A stretch of 64,000 nt of DNA from Algibacter lectus (GCF_900112395.1 NZ_FOLN01000002.1:496001-560000), one strand, 5' to 3'. Positions 27,188 through 36,438 are shown, counted from the stretch's first letter. Made by a program: numbers and translations. Notes: generated from the sequence alone by a model not told the origin.

Positions 27188-28480
27188 TTAATTCTCTAAA
27201 ACCGTACGCATAGCTTTGGCTTTTACCAAACATTCTTCGTATTCCTTAAGCGGATCACTTTTTGCTGTAATAGCGCCACCAACGGAGTAAGACACGTATT
27301 TTTGTGTAGCATTGTATAAAATGGTACGGATAACCACATTGAAATCGAAGTCGTTTTCGGGTGTAAAATAACCGATGGCTCCAGAGTATAATCCGCGTTT
27401 TGTAGCTTCGAGTTTCTCGATGATTTTCATGGCAGAAATTTTTGGTGCGCCCGTCATACTCCCCATCGGGAATGTACTTTTTAGAATGTCTACTGGGTGC
27501 GTTTCTGGTTTTACTTCGGAAGTAACCGTAGAAATCATTTGATGTACTTGATCGAAGGTATAAATTTTGCAAAGCTCCTCTACTTTAACACTGCCTTTTG
27601 TGGCCGTTTTTGAAAGATCATTACGTACTAAATCTACAATCATAATATTTTCGCTTCGCTCCTTTTCGTCTGCAATTAATTTGTTTTTCAACTCATTATC
27701 TTCCGTTTTATCTAAAGATCGTTTTGCTGTACCTTTTATAGGTTGCGAAATAAGATGCTGACCTTCTTTTTTGATATAACGCTCTGGCGAAGCACTTAAA
27801 CCAAATTTATCGTAAAGTTTTACGAAAGCTGCAAAAGGTGGTTTTGAAATCGCATTAAGCTTATTATAGGTTTCTAAAGGCGAAATTTGGGTGTTTTCGG
27901 CATAAAATTCTTGACAAAAATTGGCTTCGTAAATATCGCCACTATGGATGTGATTAAGAAGCGTATTTACTTTTTCGAAATACTCATCCTTATGTATTTT
28001 AAGCTTTATTTTTATGTTGTTTTCTTCAGGGTTTGTAACAACTTTTTGAGTGTTTAGAATATCTTCTAAATCGGTTTGAATCTCATCATCTACAAATTTT
28101 AAATACTGAATTTCAATTTGATTATCTTTAAATAAAAATATTTTTTTAGGTTGAAAAAAAGATAAATCGGGAAACTCTAAACTGTCGTTATTCTGAGATT
28201 TTAGAGCCTCTACATCGTTTTTTAAATCGTAGGTTAAATACCCAAAAACCCAATCGTTTGCTAAGGTTTGATATTCTTTTAGTTTTTCGAAACCATCGTG
28301 GTAATCGGTTTGAATACTTGTAAAAGCTTCTACCGCCAAAATAGCATCGTAACTTGAGTATTGTTGCTCGTATTGATTGGAATCTAACCAAATAACTTCG
28401 TCGAATTGCTGACTCCAAATCAATAATTGATTTTTAAAATCGGCGGCATTTTCTGGATTATAAATTTGTTTTGTTCTCAA
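27188..28480 (-). CDS. pabB: Aminodeoxychorismate synthase component I, PabB
   Basis: 430 residues of the chorismate-binding family. PIKGTAKRS carries the catalytic Lys typical of PabB; FPMGSMTGAPK and the C-terminal YSVGGAI are further signatures. The enzyme makes aminodeoxychorismate for folate synthesis. The start codon is TTG at 28480: no ATG is available before the conserved N-terminal sequence. Element B follows the stop directly. Confidence 0.9.
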   Translation of the reverse strand: MRTKQIYNPENAADFKNQLLIWSQQFDEVIWLDSNQYEQQYSSYDAILAVEAFTSIQTDYHDGFEKLKEYQTLANDWVFGYLTYDLKNDVEALKSQNNDSLEFPDLSFFQPKKIFLFKDNQIEIQYLKFVDDEIQTDLEDILNTQKVVTNPEENNIKIKLKIHKDEYFEKVNTLLNHIHSGDIYEANFCQEFYAENTQISPLETYNKLNAISKPPFAAFVKLYDKFGLSASPERYIKKEGQHLISQPIKGTAKRSLDKTEDNELKNKLIADEKERSENIMIVDLVRNDLSKTATKGSVKVEELCKIYTFDQVHQMISTVTSEVKPETHPVDILKSTFPMGSMTGAPKISAMKIIEKLEATKRGLYSGAIGYFTPENDFDFNVVIRTILYNATQKYVSYSVGGAITAKSDPLKEYEECLVKAKAMRTVLEN

Positions 28481-28615
28481 AAGGGAATTTAATAAGCTAT
28501 TTTTCTGGTTCTAATATTCTAGATCTATTCGATTAAAAAATATTATTTGGTAAAGTTAATGAGTTTCCATAAAAAAATGTAAATTTTGTCCATAATACCA
28601 ATTTTAAAAATAACT

Positions 28616-29503
28616 ATGTACACTTTACAGAATAAATTACTTAAAATAGCCATTAATAAAACGGGAGCCGAACTAAGTAAAATAACATCGGTTAAGGACA
28701 ACACTGATTTTATGTGGGATGGTAATCCAGATGTTTGGAGTGGTATTGCGCCAAATTTATTCCCAATTATTGGTGCTCTAAAAAATAATACTTACACTTT
28801 TGATAATAACGAATACAGCTTGCCTAAACATGGTTTTGTTAGGCATAGTAACGACTTAGAAATCACAGAACAAACAGAAAATAGCATTACTTTTAAACTG
28901 ACTTATAACGATGAGTTATTGAAAATATATCCGTTTAAATTTGAATTTTTTATCTCTTATATTTTAACAGAAAATACGCTTGAGATAAAACATACCGTTA
29001 ACAATATAGACGATAAATCGCTCTATTTTTCTCTAGGCGGTCACCCTGCTTTTAAATGTCCTGTTTTTGAAAATGAAACTTATGAAGATTATTTTTTAGA
29101 ATTTGAACATGCCGAAAATTCTAAAACGCATTGTATTAATATGGAAAACGGTTTAATTTCATCTAAAACCGAACCTGTTTTTAACAATACAAACTTGCTA
29201 CCACTGAAGCATGATTTATTTAATGATGATGCCCTTGTTTTTAAAGATTTAAAATCGAGACGTGTAAGTTTAAAAAGTAAATTGAATGGAGAAATACTAA
29301 ATGTAAGCTACCCAAACTTCCCGTACTTAGGTATTTGGGCCAAGCCAAGTGGAGATTATGTTTGTATTGAGCCTTGGTTAGGCATTGCAGATAACGAAAA
29401 TACAAATCAAGGTTTCATGACAAAAGAAGGAATTCTAAAACTAGATTCTAAACAAAGTTTTACAGCAAGTTACCATATTACTATTGCAAAAGCACATTTA
29501 TAG
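28616..29503 (+). CDS. Aldose 1-epimerase family protein (LacX-like)
   Basis: 295 residues from the ATG at 28616; an in-frame TTG at 28586 would add ten poorly typical residues. Galactose-mutarotase fold signatures include GAELSKI, FPIIGAL, PKHGFVRHS with its catalytic-type His, and SLGGHPAFKCP with the second His. The acid residue lies near IEPWLG. It is a cytoplasmic sugar epimerase-like enzyme of unknown specificity. Divergent from pabB, so likely to have its own promoter. Confidence 0.85.
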   Translation: MYTLQNKLLKIAINKTGAELSKITSVKDNTDFMWDGNPDVWSGIAPNLFPIIGALKNNTYTFDNNEYSLPKHGFVRHSNDLEITEQTENSITFKLTYNDELLKIYPFKFEFFISYILTENTLEIKHTVNNIDDKSLYFSLGGHPAFKCPVFENETYEDYFLEFEHAENSKTHCINMENGLISSKTEPVFNNTNLLPLKHDLFNDDALVFKDLKSRRVSLKSKLNGEILNVSYPNFPYLGIWAKPSGDYVCIEPWLGIADNENTNQGFMTKEGILKLDSKQSFTASYHITIAKAHL

Positions 29504-29579
29504 TAAACACGTAAATGACGGATAAACTTAGCTCGTAAAACAACAAGTTTTCAATTAGCTAAGGTTCTAAAAAATAGCT

Positions 29580-29587
29580 TAACTTTG
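29580..29587 (+). promoter_or_regulatory. -7 promoter box of the DEAD-box helicase gene
   Basis: TAACTTTG matches TAnnTTTG exactly. It overlaps an in-frame TTG at 29585, which rules that codon out as the start and supports the GTG at 29606. Confidence 0.5.
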
Positions 29588-29605
29588 CCGCTTAAACTTA
29601 CCATT

Positions 29606-30958
29606 GTGACTTTTCAAGATTTAAATTTAAATACACCATTATATAACGCTCTAGACGATTTGGGCTTTACTACGCCTACACCGATACAAGCAGAAGCTTT
29701 TAACGTTGTTAGCTCGGGTAAAGACGTGGTTGGTATTGCGCAAACAGGTACGGGTAAAACGTTTGCCTACATGTTACCTATTTTGAAAAATTTAAAATAT
29801 TCAATGCAGGAAAACCCGCGTGTTTTGGTTTTAGTACCAACGCGTGAACTTGTTGTACAGGTTGTAGATGAAATTGAAAAATTATCTAAATATGTTAACA
29901 CTCGCGTATTAGGTGTTTATGGTGGTACTAATATTAACACGCAGAAAAGAGCTATTGCTGAAGGTATCGATATTTTAGTTGCCACACCAGGCCGTATGTA
30001 CGATTTGGCTTTGAGCCGTGTTTTACAACTAAAATCTATTCAGAAATTAGTGATTGATGAAGTTGATGTTATGCTAGATTTAGGGTTTAGACATCAATTA
30101 ATTAATATTTTTGATATTTTACCTCCTAAGAGACAAAACATTATGTTCTCGGCTACGATGACGCAGGATGTTGATGTTTTACTTAACGATTTCTTTAAAA
30201 ACCCAGAACGCGTTTCTATCGCTGTTTCTGGTACTCCTTTAGAAAATATTAAGCAAGAGCGTTACAATGTACCTAACTTTTACACTAAAGTAAACCTGCT
30301 TTCTCACTTATTGAGAGATACAGAAAAATATAGTAGAGTTTTGATATTTGTGGCTTACAAACGTATGGCAGATCGATTATTTGATCAATTAGATGAAATT
30401 TTTCATGATGAACTTTGCGTTATTCACTCTAATAAAACACAAAATTACAGACTTAGAAGTATTGAGCAATTTAGAGAAGGGCAAAACCGAATTTTAATTG
30501 CAACCGACGTTATGGCGCGTGGTTTGGATATTGACAACGTATCTCATGTTATTAACTTTGATACGCCAGATTTCCCTGAAAACTACATGCACCGAATTGG
30601 TAGAACTGGTCGTGCTGAACGCGAAGGTGAATCTTTATTACTATCTACTGTAAAAGAAACCGTGCTAGTTGAACACATTGAAGCTTTAATGAATATGCAA
30701 ATTCCTGTTTTGGAAATACCCGAAACTGTTGAAATTTCTACAGAGCAAATTGATGAGGAACGCGCACAAATAAAAGAACACTACAATCCTACTAAACGCA
30801 CGGACGAAGACGCTCCTGGACCTGCTTTTCATGAGAAATCTGAAAAGAACTCTAAAGAAAATTTAGGTGGATCGTACAAGTTTAAAATTGCCGCGAAATA
30901 CAAAAAACCTAAAACACGTGGTGATAAAAACTACAATAAACGTAACAAGAAAAAATAA
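29606..30958 (+). CDS. DEAD-box ATP-dependent RNA helicase
   Basis: 450 residues from a GTG start chosen because the promoter box lies just upstream. Helicase motifs in order: Q motif (TPTPIQAEAF), AQTGTGKT, PTREL, TPGR, DEVD, SATM, ARGLDIDNV and HRIGRTGR. Walker B reads DEVD rather than DEAD. A Lys/Arg-rich tail (~390-450) probably binds RNA. A role in ribosome assembly or mRNA turnover is typical for such proteins. It is followed by a good terminator. Confidence 0.93.
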   Translation: MTFQDLNLNTPLYNALDDLGFTTPTPIQAEAFNVVSSGKDVVGIAQTGTGKTFAYMLPILKNLKYSMQENPRVLVLVPTRELVVQVVDEIEKLSKYVNTRVLGVYGGTNINTQKRAIAEGIDILVATPGRMYDLALSRVLQLKSIQKLVIDEVDVMLDLGFRHQLINIFDILPPKRQNIMFSATMTQDVDVLLNDFFKNPERVSIAVSGTPLENIKQERYNVPNFYTKVNLLSHLLRDTEKYSRVLIFVAYKRMADRLFDQLDEIFHDELCVIHSNKTQNYRLRSIEQFREGQNRILIATDVMARGLDIDNVSHVINFDTPDFPENYMHRIGRTGRAEREGESLLLSTVKETVLVEHIEALMNMQIPVLEIPETVEISTEQIDEERAQIKEHYNPTKRTDEDAPGPAFHEKSEKNSKENLGGSYKFKIAAKYKKPKTRGDKNYNKRNKKK

Positions 30959-30983
30959 AATTTACACTTAATTAGAATACAAT

Positions 30984-31017
30984 AAAAAGAGATTAGCTGA
31001 AAAGTTAACCTTTTTTT
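30984..31017 (+). terminator. Terminator after the DEAD-box helicase gene
   Basis: A hairpin with a GAAA loop (30999-31002) and a stem of about 14 pairs with one mismatch and two wobbles. Its 3' side is a run of eight T residues (31011-31018). Four bases further on, the convergent HNH-type gene ends. Confidence 0.6.
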
Positions 31018-31021
31018 TGTT

Positions 31022-31573
31022 TTAATAATCTGTTACATGTTTCCAGTTTGCACCAGAAGCAACGCGATATACTTGCATTTCTGATATCCCGAATTGTTTA
31101 GCTATCATTTTAATACGTGTACGCCGATTTGGGTCGTTTACTTTTCTTCTAATTAATCGAACCCGACTTTCGGTAAGCTTAGCATAAGATCTGTTTATTT
31201 TTCTGTTTTTATAGTTTTCACCAGAATATTGATGCACTTCCTTTTCTCGTTTTGTTGCCCATTTTAAATTATCGATATGATTGTTTTCCTTATCATAGTC
31301 CAAATGAATAACATAAATCTGATCCTCTTCTTTTTCCAAAAAGTGCTGTGCAACCAGTTTATGGATATATCGACCTGTACTTTTGCCATTTACCCGCTGC
31401 TTTAAAGAAATACTAGGGTAACCATTTGTAAGCGACAATTTAACTAGTTTCTCTTGGTCGTGTTTGCAATTAATTAACCGACCATAATTGGAAATCTTGT
31501 AGTTTTCAAATTCGGCTATTTTGTCATCAAAAACTACGTGTTTCCATTTTTCTAATGGATAATCACGTATCAT
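31022..31573 (-). CDS. Free-standing NUMOD4/HNH endonuclease-like protein with C-terminal helix-turn-helix
   Basis: 183 residues. The N-terminus (FENYKISNYGRLIN) is a NUMOD4-type DNA-recognition segment. The middle (YIHKLVAQHF, VIHLDYDKENNHIDNLKW) is an HNH_3-type nuclease motif with the His, Asp and Asn positions kept. The C-terminus (MIAKQFGISEMQVYRVASG) is a helix-turn-helix. Such proteins are usually homing-endonuclease relatives; no intron or intein is seen nearby, so it stands alone. Possible selfish or domesticated gene. Activity is uncertain because the first His motif is a variant. Confidence 0.75.
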   Translation of the reverse strand: MIRDYPLEKWKHVVFDDKIAEFENYKISNYGRLINCKHDQEKLVKLSLTNGYPSISLKQRVNGKSTGRYIHKLVAQHFLEKEEDQIYVIHLDYDKENNHIDNLKWATKREKEVHQYSGENYKNRKINRSYAKLTESRVRLIRRKVNDPNRRTRIKMIAKQFGISEMQVYRVASGANWKHVTDY

Positions 31574-31719
31574 ATTTTAATATTTAGTTAAGGTTAACTA
31601 CAATATAAAATTTATTTCCGTAAACACATCATTTTTAAAGCTTAATTTTCTCACAATCAAACAGATATATTCTCATTAAATAATTATAATGAATTGATCT
31701 TAATTTTATCAAAACATAA

Positions 31720-31750
31720 AACCTCCATTTAACTATTATAAATGGAGGTT
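31720..31750 (-). terminator. Terminator after the MotA/ExbB-like gene
   Basis: A perfect 12-base inverted repeat (AACCTCCATTTA at 31720-31731 and its complement at 31739-31750) with a 7-base loop. On the minus strand it begins 22 bases after the stop and is followed by TTTATGTTTT. Confidence 0.6.
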
Positions 31751-31772
31751 AAAAATTATTTTATTTATAGCA

Positions 31773-32180
31773 TTATTTCGCTCGAAGTGATTTTAAAACT
31801 ATAATTCCAATTCGTATCAATATAAAAGTAACGGTTCCGAATACAGTTGTTAAAAAAGATACTTTAAGTCCTGCAGCGAGCATTCCGGAAGAAATACTCC
31901 CCATACTTTCTATAGCATCAAAAGCGGTGATTAAACCAATTATGGACCCTAAAAAGCCAAAAACTAATCCTAATAAGCTCGCTTCAGAAGCTAAACTCGT
32001 CATTTTTATAGATTTTGATTCATCTTTTTTCAAATTTACAAAAGCCTTGATAATAAAAAATAAGGCTAGTAAAAAGCAAATTAATATTAGCGACATAAAA
32101 AGTGGCCCGCCTTCCATAAAGCGATCGACAAAAACATTTGAGACTAAAAAAGTTGACAATAAATACATAGAAATTTTCAT
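31773..32180 (-). CDS. Small orphan MotA/TolQ/ExbB-like membrane protein
   Basis: 135 residues from the ATG at 32180. A GTG further upstream at 32267 lies before the promoter box at 32208 and is rejected. It has three or four hydrophobic segments, with the family-type core LGLVFGFLGSIIGLITAFDAI followed by MLAAGLKVSFLTTVFGTV. No ExbD, TolR or MotB partner is adjacent. It is shorter than usual ExbB/TolQ. The neighbour across the divergent promoter is a LytS kinase. Role unknown. Confidence 0.75.
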   Translation of the reverse strand: MKISMYLLSTFLVSNVFVDRFMEGGPLFMSLILICFLLALFFIIKAFVNLKKDESKSIKMTSLASEASLLGLVFGFLGSIIGLITAFDAIESMGSISSGMLAAGLKVSFLTTVFGTVTFILIRIGIIVLKSLRAK

Positions 32181-32207
32181 AATTAATAGTTTTAATTTAA
32201 CATATCG

Positions 32208-32215
32208 CAAACCTA
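32208..32215 (-). promoter_or_regulatory. -7 promoter box of the MotA/ExbB-like gene
   Basis: TAGGTTTG on the minus strand is a perfect TAnnTTTG, 27 bases before the ATG at 32180. It decides the start of that gene. No -33 TTG is visible. Confidence 0.5.
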
Positions 32216-32370
32216 GTCGCTTTGGCCAAGCTACAGGATAAAATGCGATGGATTGCCAATTTAGCACCTGTTATAACTTTTGGTTAAATCCCCAACAGAA
32301 TCAGTTATCTATCTATAAAACACCTTTAAAAATCAAAAATATAGTATTATTGTAAGGCTACAACAAAGGT

Positions 32371-33420
32371 ATGACAACAAAAATAATATTAAATAAAACA
32401 GGTCAAGTATTGCTACACGCTATCTTTTGGTGTGGTGTGCTCCTATTTTACACTTATTTTTTTGGTTTTAATAGCGCCGATTTTAATTATGTGTTATCGT
32501 TTTCTTTGTTTTTAATGCCTATAACTATTGCCACCACTTATGTTTCGATATATAAACTTATTCCAGATTATTTTGTAAAAAAACGATATGCTTTGTTTGG
32601 CTTATACAGTTTGTACACCTTTATCATTTCAGCATATTTAATTGTAGTTTCTGTTTTTTATGGTCTCATTTATTTATCAAATTTTCAGTTTAACAATATG
32701 GCACCTATCAGCAAAAGCTTGTTGCTAGTTGGTACTGCAGTTTATTTGGTTGTTATAATTGTTAGTGCTTTTAAATTATTAAAATTGAATGCAAAACACA
32801 GCAATGAAACCAAAAAACTTGAGACTAAAATTTTAGAAACTCAACTAAAATTAAAAGAACAAGAATTAAACTACTTAAAAATGCAAATTCATCCGCATTT
32901 TTTATTCAACACCTTAAATACGCTATATGGTTTTGCTCTAAAAAAAGCAGACGAAACTCCGGATATGATTTTAAAACTATCCAATTTGTTAGATTATTTA
33001 CTCTATCAAACCGATAAACCTTTTGTTTCTTTAACAGAAGAAATACATCATATTGAAGATTATATTGCTTTAGAGAAAATGCGTTTTAATAACACGCTAA
33101 ACATTAATTTTAAGACCAGTACAGTTTCCGAAGCATTAAAAATAGCGCCCATGTTATTACTTCCTTTTGTAGAAAATAGTTTTAAGCATGGTGTTATAAA
33201 AAATGGCGAATTATCTATAAATATTGATTTACGTTGTGACGAAAATAAAATACACTTACAGATTGTAAACACAGCTTCTAAAGCTATTTCATCTAAAAGT
33301 GGTATTGGACTGGATAATATAAAAAAACGATTGGATTTGCTGTATTTAAATCAATATGAATTAAAAATTGATCAAACTGATGATCTATTTACAGTAAACT
33401 TAAACCTAAACTTAAATTAA
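32371..33420 (+). CDS. LytS-type sensor histidine kinase
   Basis: 349 residues. Four membrane segments in residues ~12-140, a short coiled coil (KLETKILETQLKLKEQE), then the His_kinase domain with the phospho-His in MQIHPHFLFNTLN. The ATPase domain has LLPFVENSFKHG and SGIGLDNIKKRL. It is the sensor of a LytTR system with no obvious extracellular ligand domain. The regulator gene follows after 2 bases. Confidence 0.92.
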   Translation: MTTKIILNKTGQVLLHAIFWCGVLLFYTYFFGFNSADFNYVLSFSLFLMPITIATTYVSIYKLIPDYFVKKRYALFGLYSLYTFIISAYLIVVSVFYGLIYLSNFQFNNMAPISKSLLLVGTAVYLVVIIVSAFKLLKLNAKHSNETKKLETKILETQLKLKEQELNYLKMQIHPHFLFNTLNTLYGFALKKADETPDMILKLSNLLDYLLYQTDKPFVSLTEEIHHIEDYIALEKMRFNNTLNINFKTSTVSEALKIAPMLLLPFVENSFKHGVIKNGELSINIDLRCDENKIHLQIVNTASKAISSKSGIGLDNIKKRLDLLYLNQYELKIDQTDDLFTVNLNLNLN

Positions 33421-33422
33421 GC

Positions 33423-34139
33423 ATGGAGCAGCAGAACAACATTTCGTGCATTATTGTTGATGATGAAAGTATCGCTAGAGACGTTATTGCTAATCATCTT
33501 TCTAAAATTAATAACATAGATATTGTTGCAAGTTGCAGTAACGCTATTGATGCCTTTAATTATTTAAATAAGCATAAAATTGATTTAGTATTTTTGGATA
33601 TCAATATACCAGAAATATCAGGGATTTCCTTTGCTAAATCTATCAACAAAGACATCAAAATTATTTTCACAACAGCCTATCGCGATTATGCTGTTGAGGG
33701 GTTTGAGCTTCAAGCCGTAGATTATTTACTAAAACCTATTTCATTTAATAGATTGCTACAAGCTGTTACCGCTTATTTTGATACTTACACAACTGCCAAC
33801 AGCACTAAAGCTACAATATTAGAACAACATAACTTTATGTTTGTAAGAGCAGACAGACGCATGATTAAGGTCGATTTTGCCTCTATACTATATATTGAAA
33901 GTTATAGCGACTATATAAAAATTCATCTAGAAAATGAAACGATTGTAACTAGAGAAACTATTAGCGCTATTGAAGCTAAATTACCTAGTGATGCTTTTTT
34001 AAGAATACACAGATCGTTTATTATTGCACTTAAATCTATTACATCTTTCACCAACGAAGAAGTTACTATCAATAAAACGTCTTTAACTATTAGTAGAAGC
34101 TACAAAAAGGATGTTTTAAAGGTTCTTGAGAAATTTTAA
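33423..34139 (+). CDS. LytTR-family response regulator
   Basis: 238 residues. REC domain with VDDE, phospho-acceptor Asp in LVFLDINIPEISG, Thr in FTTAY and Lys in YLLKPIS. The LytTR DNA-binding domain follows from ~140 (FVRADRRMIKVDFASILYIES, then RIHRSFII). Cotranscribed with the LytS-type kinase. The pair is common in Bacteroidota, often with unknown targets. Confidence 0.93.
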   Translation: MEQQNNISCIIVDDESIARDVIANHLSKINNIDIVASCSNAIDAFNYLNKHKIDLVFLDINIPEISGISFAKSINKDIKIIFTTAYRDYAVEGFELQAVDYLLKPISFNRLLQAVTAYFDTYTTANSTKATILEQHNFMFVRADRRMIKVDFASILYIESYSDYIKIHLENETIVTRETISAIEAKLPSDAFLRIHRSFIIALKSITSFTNEEVTINKTSLTISRSYKKDVLKVLEKF

Positions 34140-34156
34140 AAAAACCTTTATAAAAC

Positions 34157-34184
34157 AAAAAAGCTTCACATTTCTGTGAAGCTT
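34157..34184. terminator. Bidirectional terminator between the LytTR gene and tRNA-Arg
   Basis: A perfect 10-base stem (AAGCTTCACA at 34161-34170 with 34175-34184) and a TTTC loop. The minus-strand exit has a T-rich run, so it best serves the tRNA whose 3' end is 5 bases away. It also lies 18 bases after the LytTR stop on the plus strand. Confidence 0.65.
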
Positions 34185-34188
34185 TGAG

Positions 34189-34262
34189 TGAGCCCTGAAG
34201 GATTCGAACCTTCGACCGCCTCCTTAGAAGGGAGGTGCTCTATCCAGCTGAGCTAAGAGCCC
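34189..34262 (-). tRNA. tRNA-Arg, anticodon TCT
   Basis: 74 bases with a full cloverleaf: acceptor GGGCTCT paired with AGGGCTC (two wobbles), the D arm, anticodon stem CCTCC/GGAGG with loop CTTCTAA giving TCT, and T arm GAAGG-TTCGAAT-CCTTC. The CCA end is not encoded. It reads AGA codons, which are common in this A+T-rich genome. Confidence 0.96.
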
Positions 34263-34412
34263 GTAGTTTTTATGTTTCTACGAAAACATTGTATTAATAG
34301 AGATTTTCTATTTTCTACAATTTATATTAATTGGTTAAATATTTAATAAATAACCTTAATTTCAATATCTAATTTAAGAACTTAAAAGTAATGGGTTTTA
34401 CTTTATCGGCTG

Positions 34413-34443
34413 CAAATATATAACTTATTAGAGTTCTAACAAA
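34413..34443 (-). promoter_or_regulatory. Promoter of tRNA-Arg
   Basis: On the minus strand TTTG (34440-34443), 19 bases, then TATATTTG (34413-34420), followed by GCAGCC as in many flavobacterial stable-RNA promoters. The tRNA starts ~145 bases downstream. The remainder of the 356-base gap (34263-34618) is A+T-rich and shows no gene. Confidence 0.6.
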
Positions 34444-34618
34444 TAAAATTTACTTTTTATTTTAAATAAATTCTCTATTTTAAATTTCAATAAATCTTCT
34501 TCATTTTATTCTTCAACTAAATTAAATAGTAACACACTGAAGTACAGAACATTTTATCTATTTATATAAATTTGAAGATTTTTAACACTCGAAAAAAAAT
34601 ATAATTATTTTATTTTTT

Positions 34619-36028
34619 TTAGCGTTCATTTTTAAATTCGGCTGGTGACTTTATGATATTTTCACAATTATTTCTGATCATTTCGTTATTTACATCATAC
34701 AATGGAATTGTGAAAAAGAAAGAACTTCCTTCTCCTAAAGTTGAATCTAGCCATATATCACCTTTTAAAAGATTAACCAACTTTTTTGCAATAGTTAATC
34801 CTACTCCTGCCCCTTCGTAAGGTCTGTTTAAATCACTATTAACCTGAGTAAAACTTTTAAAAATTAAATCCTGATATTTTTTATCAATACCAATCCCCGT
34901 ATCTGACACAAAAAATACAATATACTTTTGTTCATGTTTTTCGCAAATTCTAAACCCATAATTTATTGTACCATTTTCCGAAAACTTAATGGCATTCCTT
35001 AATAGGTTAACCAAAATGTTGGTAAGCTTTAATTTATCGGTATAAATGGTTAAGTTTTTATGAATTTCTGGTATTACTAAATTAAAATCTATGTGTTCCT
35101 TTTTTAATCGTTCTAAATAAATCTTCATGTTCCCATGAATTTCATTCATAAAAACACCTAAATCAATATCCTTAATGTTGACTTTAGTTTTCCCGGATTC
35201 AATAAGAGAAACATTAAAAAGATCGTCAATTAATTTAAGTAAATGCTCTCCGCTATTATTTATTATTTGTGTGTACTCAATAACCTCATCCATAGATGTA
35301 TCTCGATCTACCAAACCAGATAAGCCTATAATTGAATTAAGAGGTGTGCGTAACTCGTGAGACATGGTAGATAAAAATTCCGATTTTAATCGATCACTTT
35401 CTTCTGCATTGTCTTTAGCAATAGTTAAATCAAGGGTTCTCTCTTTAACAAGGTTTTCTAAATGATTTCTATAGGTTTCTAATTCCTTATTTTGAAGTAT
35501 AATTTCTTGCTGCTTTTCTAGAAGCAAAATGTTATTATTTTTTAGCTCTTGTGTGCGTAACTGTACTTTGTTTTCTAGAGAAGCACTTAGCTCTTTAAGC
35601 GCTTCATTTTGAGCTTTAAGTTGATTTTCTTGATCGTAACTTTTAAGCGCTTGCTTTACTGTTAATACAAGATCATTAGTATGCCAAGGTTTAGAAATAT
35701 AACGATATAAACCAGCGTGATTTATAGAGTTTATAACCCCTTCAATAGTTGCTTGCCCAGTTAATAATATATTTAAGGTCTCAGGGGATTTACTATGAAG
35801 ATTCATTAAAAACTCATCCCCTTTCATAACTGGCATGGCGTAATCTGCAATAACCACTTGTATTTTATAACCTAAGCTCATTAAGTTCTCGATAGCCTCT
35901 AAAGCTTCAGTTCCCGACTCTGCAGTTTCTATAATATACTTATTACCGAACGCATTTTTCAGCTCGGTTTTTAAACTATTTAAAACGATTTTTTCGTCAT
36001 CGACACAAAATATTACATCCTTTTTCAT
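34619..36028 (-). CDS. REC-coupled cytoplasmic histidine kinase
   Basis: 469 residues. N-terminal REC domain (VDDEK, phospho-acceptor Asp in VIADYAMPVMKG, Lys in YISKPW), a long coiled coil (~130-215), then HisKA with the phospho-His near 224 (STMSHELRTPLNS). The HATPase domain has NLLRNAIKF, SDTGIGID and GAGVGLTIAKKL. No membrane segment. It is last in the YfiR/TonB receptor operon, 10 bases after the REC-only gene, and its own REC domain probably receives phosphate from the CHASE8 kinase. The output regulator is not in the operon. Confidence 0.9.
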   Translation of the reverse strand: MKKDVIFCVDDEKIVLNSLKTELKNAFGNKYIIETAESGTEALEAIENLMSLGYKIQVVIADYAMPVMKGDEFLMNLHSKSPETLNILLTGQATIEGVINSINHAGLYRYISKPWHTNDLVLTVKQALKSYDQENQLKAQNEALKELSASLENKVQLRTQELKNNNILLLEKQQEIILQNKELETYRNHLENLVKERTLDLTIAKDNAEESDRLKSEFLSTMSHELRTPLNSIIGLSGLVDRDTSMDEVIEYTQIINNSGEHLLKLIDDLFNVSLIESGKTKVNIKDIDLGVFMNEIHGNMKIYLERLKKEHIDFNLVIPEIHKNLTIYTDKLKLTNILVNLLRNAIKFSENGTINYGFRICEKHEQKYIVFFVSDTGIGIDKKYQDLIFKSFTQVNSDLNRPYEGAGVGLTIAKKLVNLLKGDIWLDSTLGEGSSFFFTIPLYDVNNEMIRNNCENIIKSPAEFKNER

Positions 36029-36038
36029 TCGCTGTAAT

Positions 36039-36434
36039 TTAAGTTAATTGCAAACCAGAATCAATACATGAAAATAACTCAGACCGAACCCAAGGCTTTT
36101 TAATGCATTTATATAAATCTGCTTCATCTTCCGTTTTCTTAATCGATTTATAGTCCGCATGACCTGTTAACATTATTTTTAATGCATTAGGATACATCTG
36201 GTGTACTTTAATTAAAAATTCATCACCCTTTATAACCGGCATTAACCAATCGCTAATTATTATTAAATTGGTGCTTAAATCTAGTTCTAAATCTTCAATA
36301 ATATCTAAAGCTTCTGTTGCACTTTCGGCAGTTTCATATAGAAATAAGTTACCGTAATTCTCTTTTAACTGCGCTTTAATACTATCTAGTATAATTTTTT
36401 CATCATCGACACATAATATTACATTTTTCTCCAT
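36039..36434 (-). CDS. Single-domain response regulator of the YfiR/CHASE8 operon
   Basis: 131 residues, REC domain only: CVDDEK, phospho-acceptor Asp in IISDWLMPVIKG, Thr in MLTGHAD and Lys in CIKKPW. It closely resembles the REC part of the next gene in the operon, suggesting duplication. It lies between two kinases with gaps of 4 and 10 bases, so a phosphorelay intermediate is likely. Confidence 0.9.
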   Translation of the reverse strand: MEKNVILCVDDEKIILDSIKAQLKENYGNLFLYETAESATEALDIIEDLELDLSTNLIIISDWLMPVIKGDEFLIKVHQMYPNALKIMLTGHADYKSIKKTEDEADLYKCIKKPWVRSELFSCIDSGLQLT

Positions 36435-36438
36435 AGTA

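Noticed and set aside
27009-27233. 74-codon minus-strand ORF
   Set aside because: It overlaps structured element B and the 3' end of pabB in another frame, and has no family resemblance.
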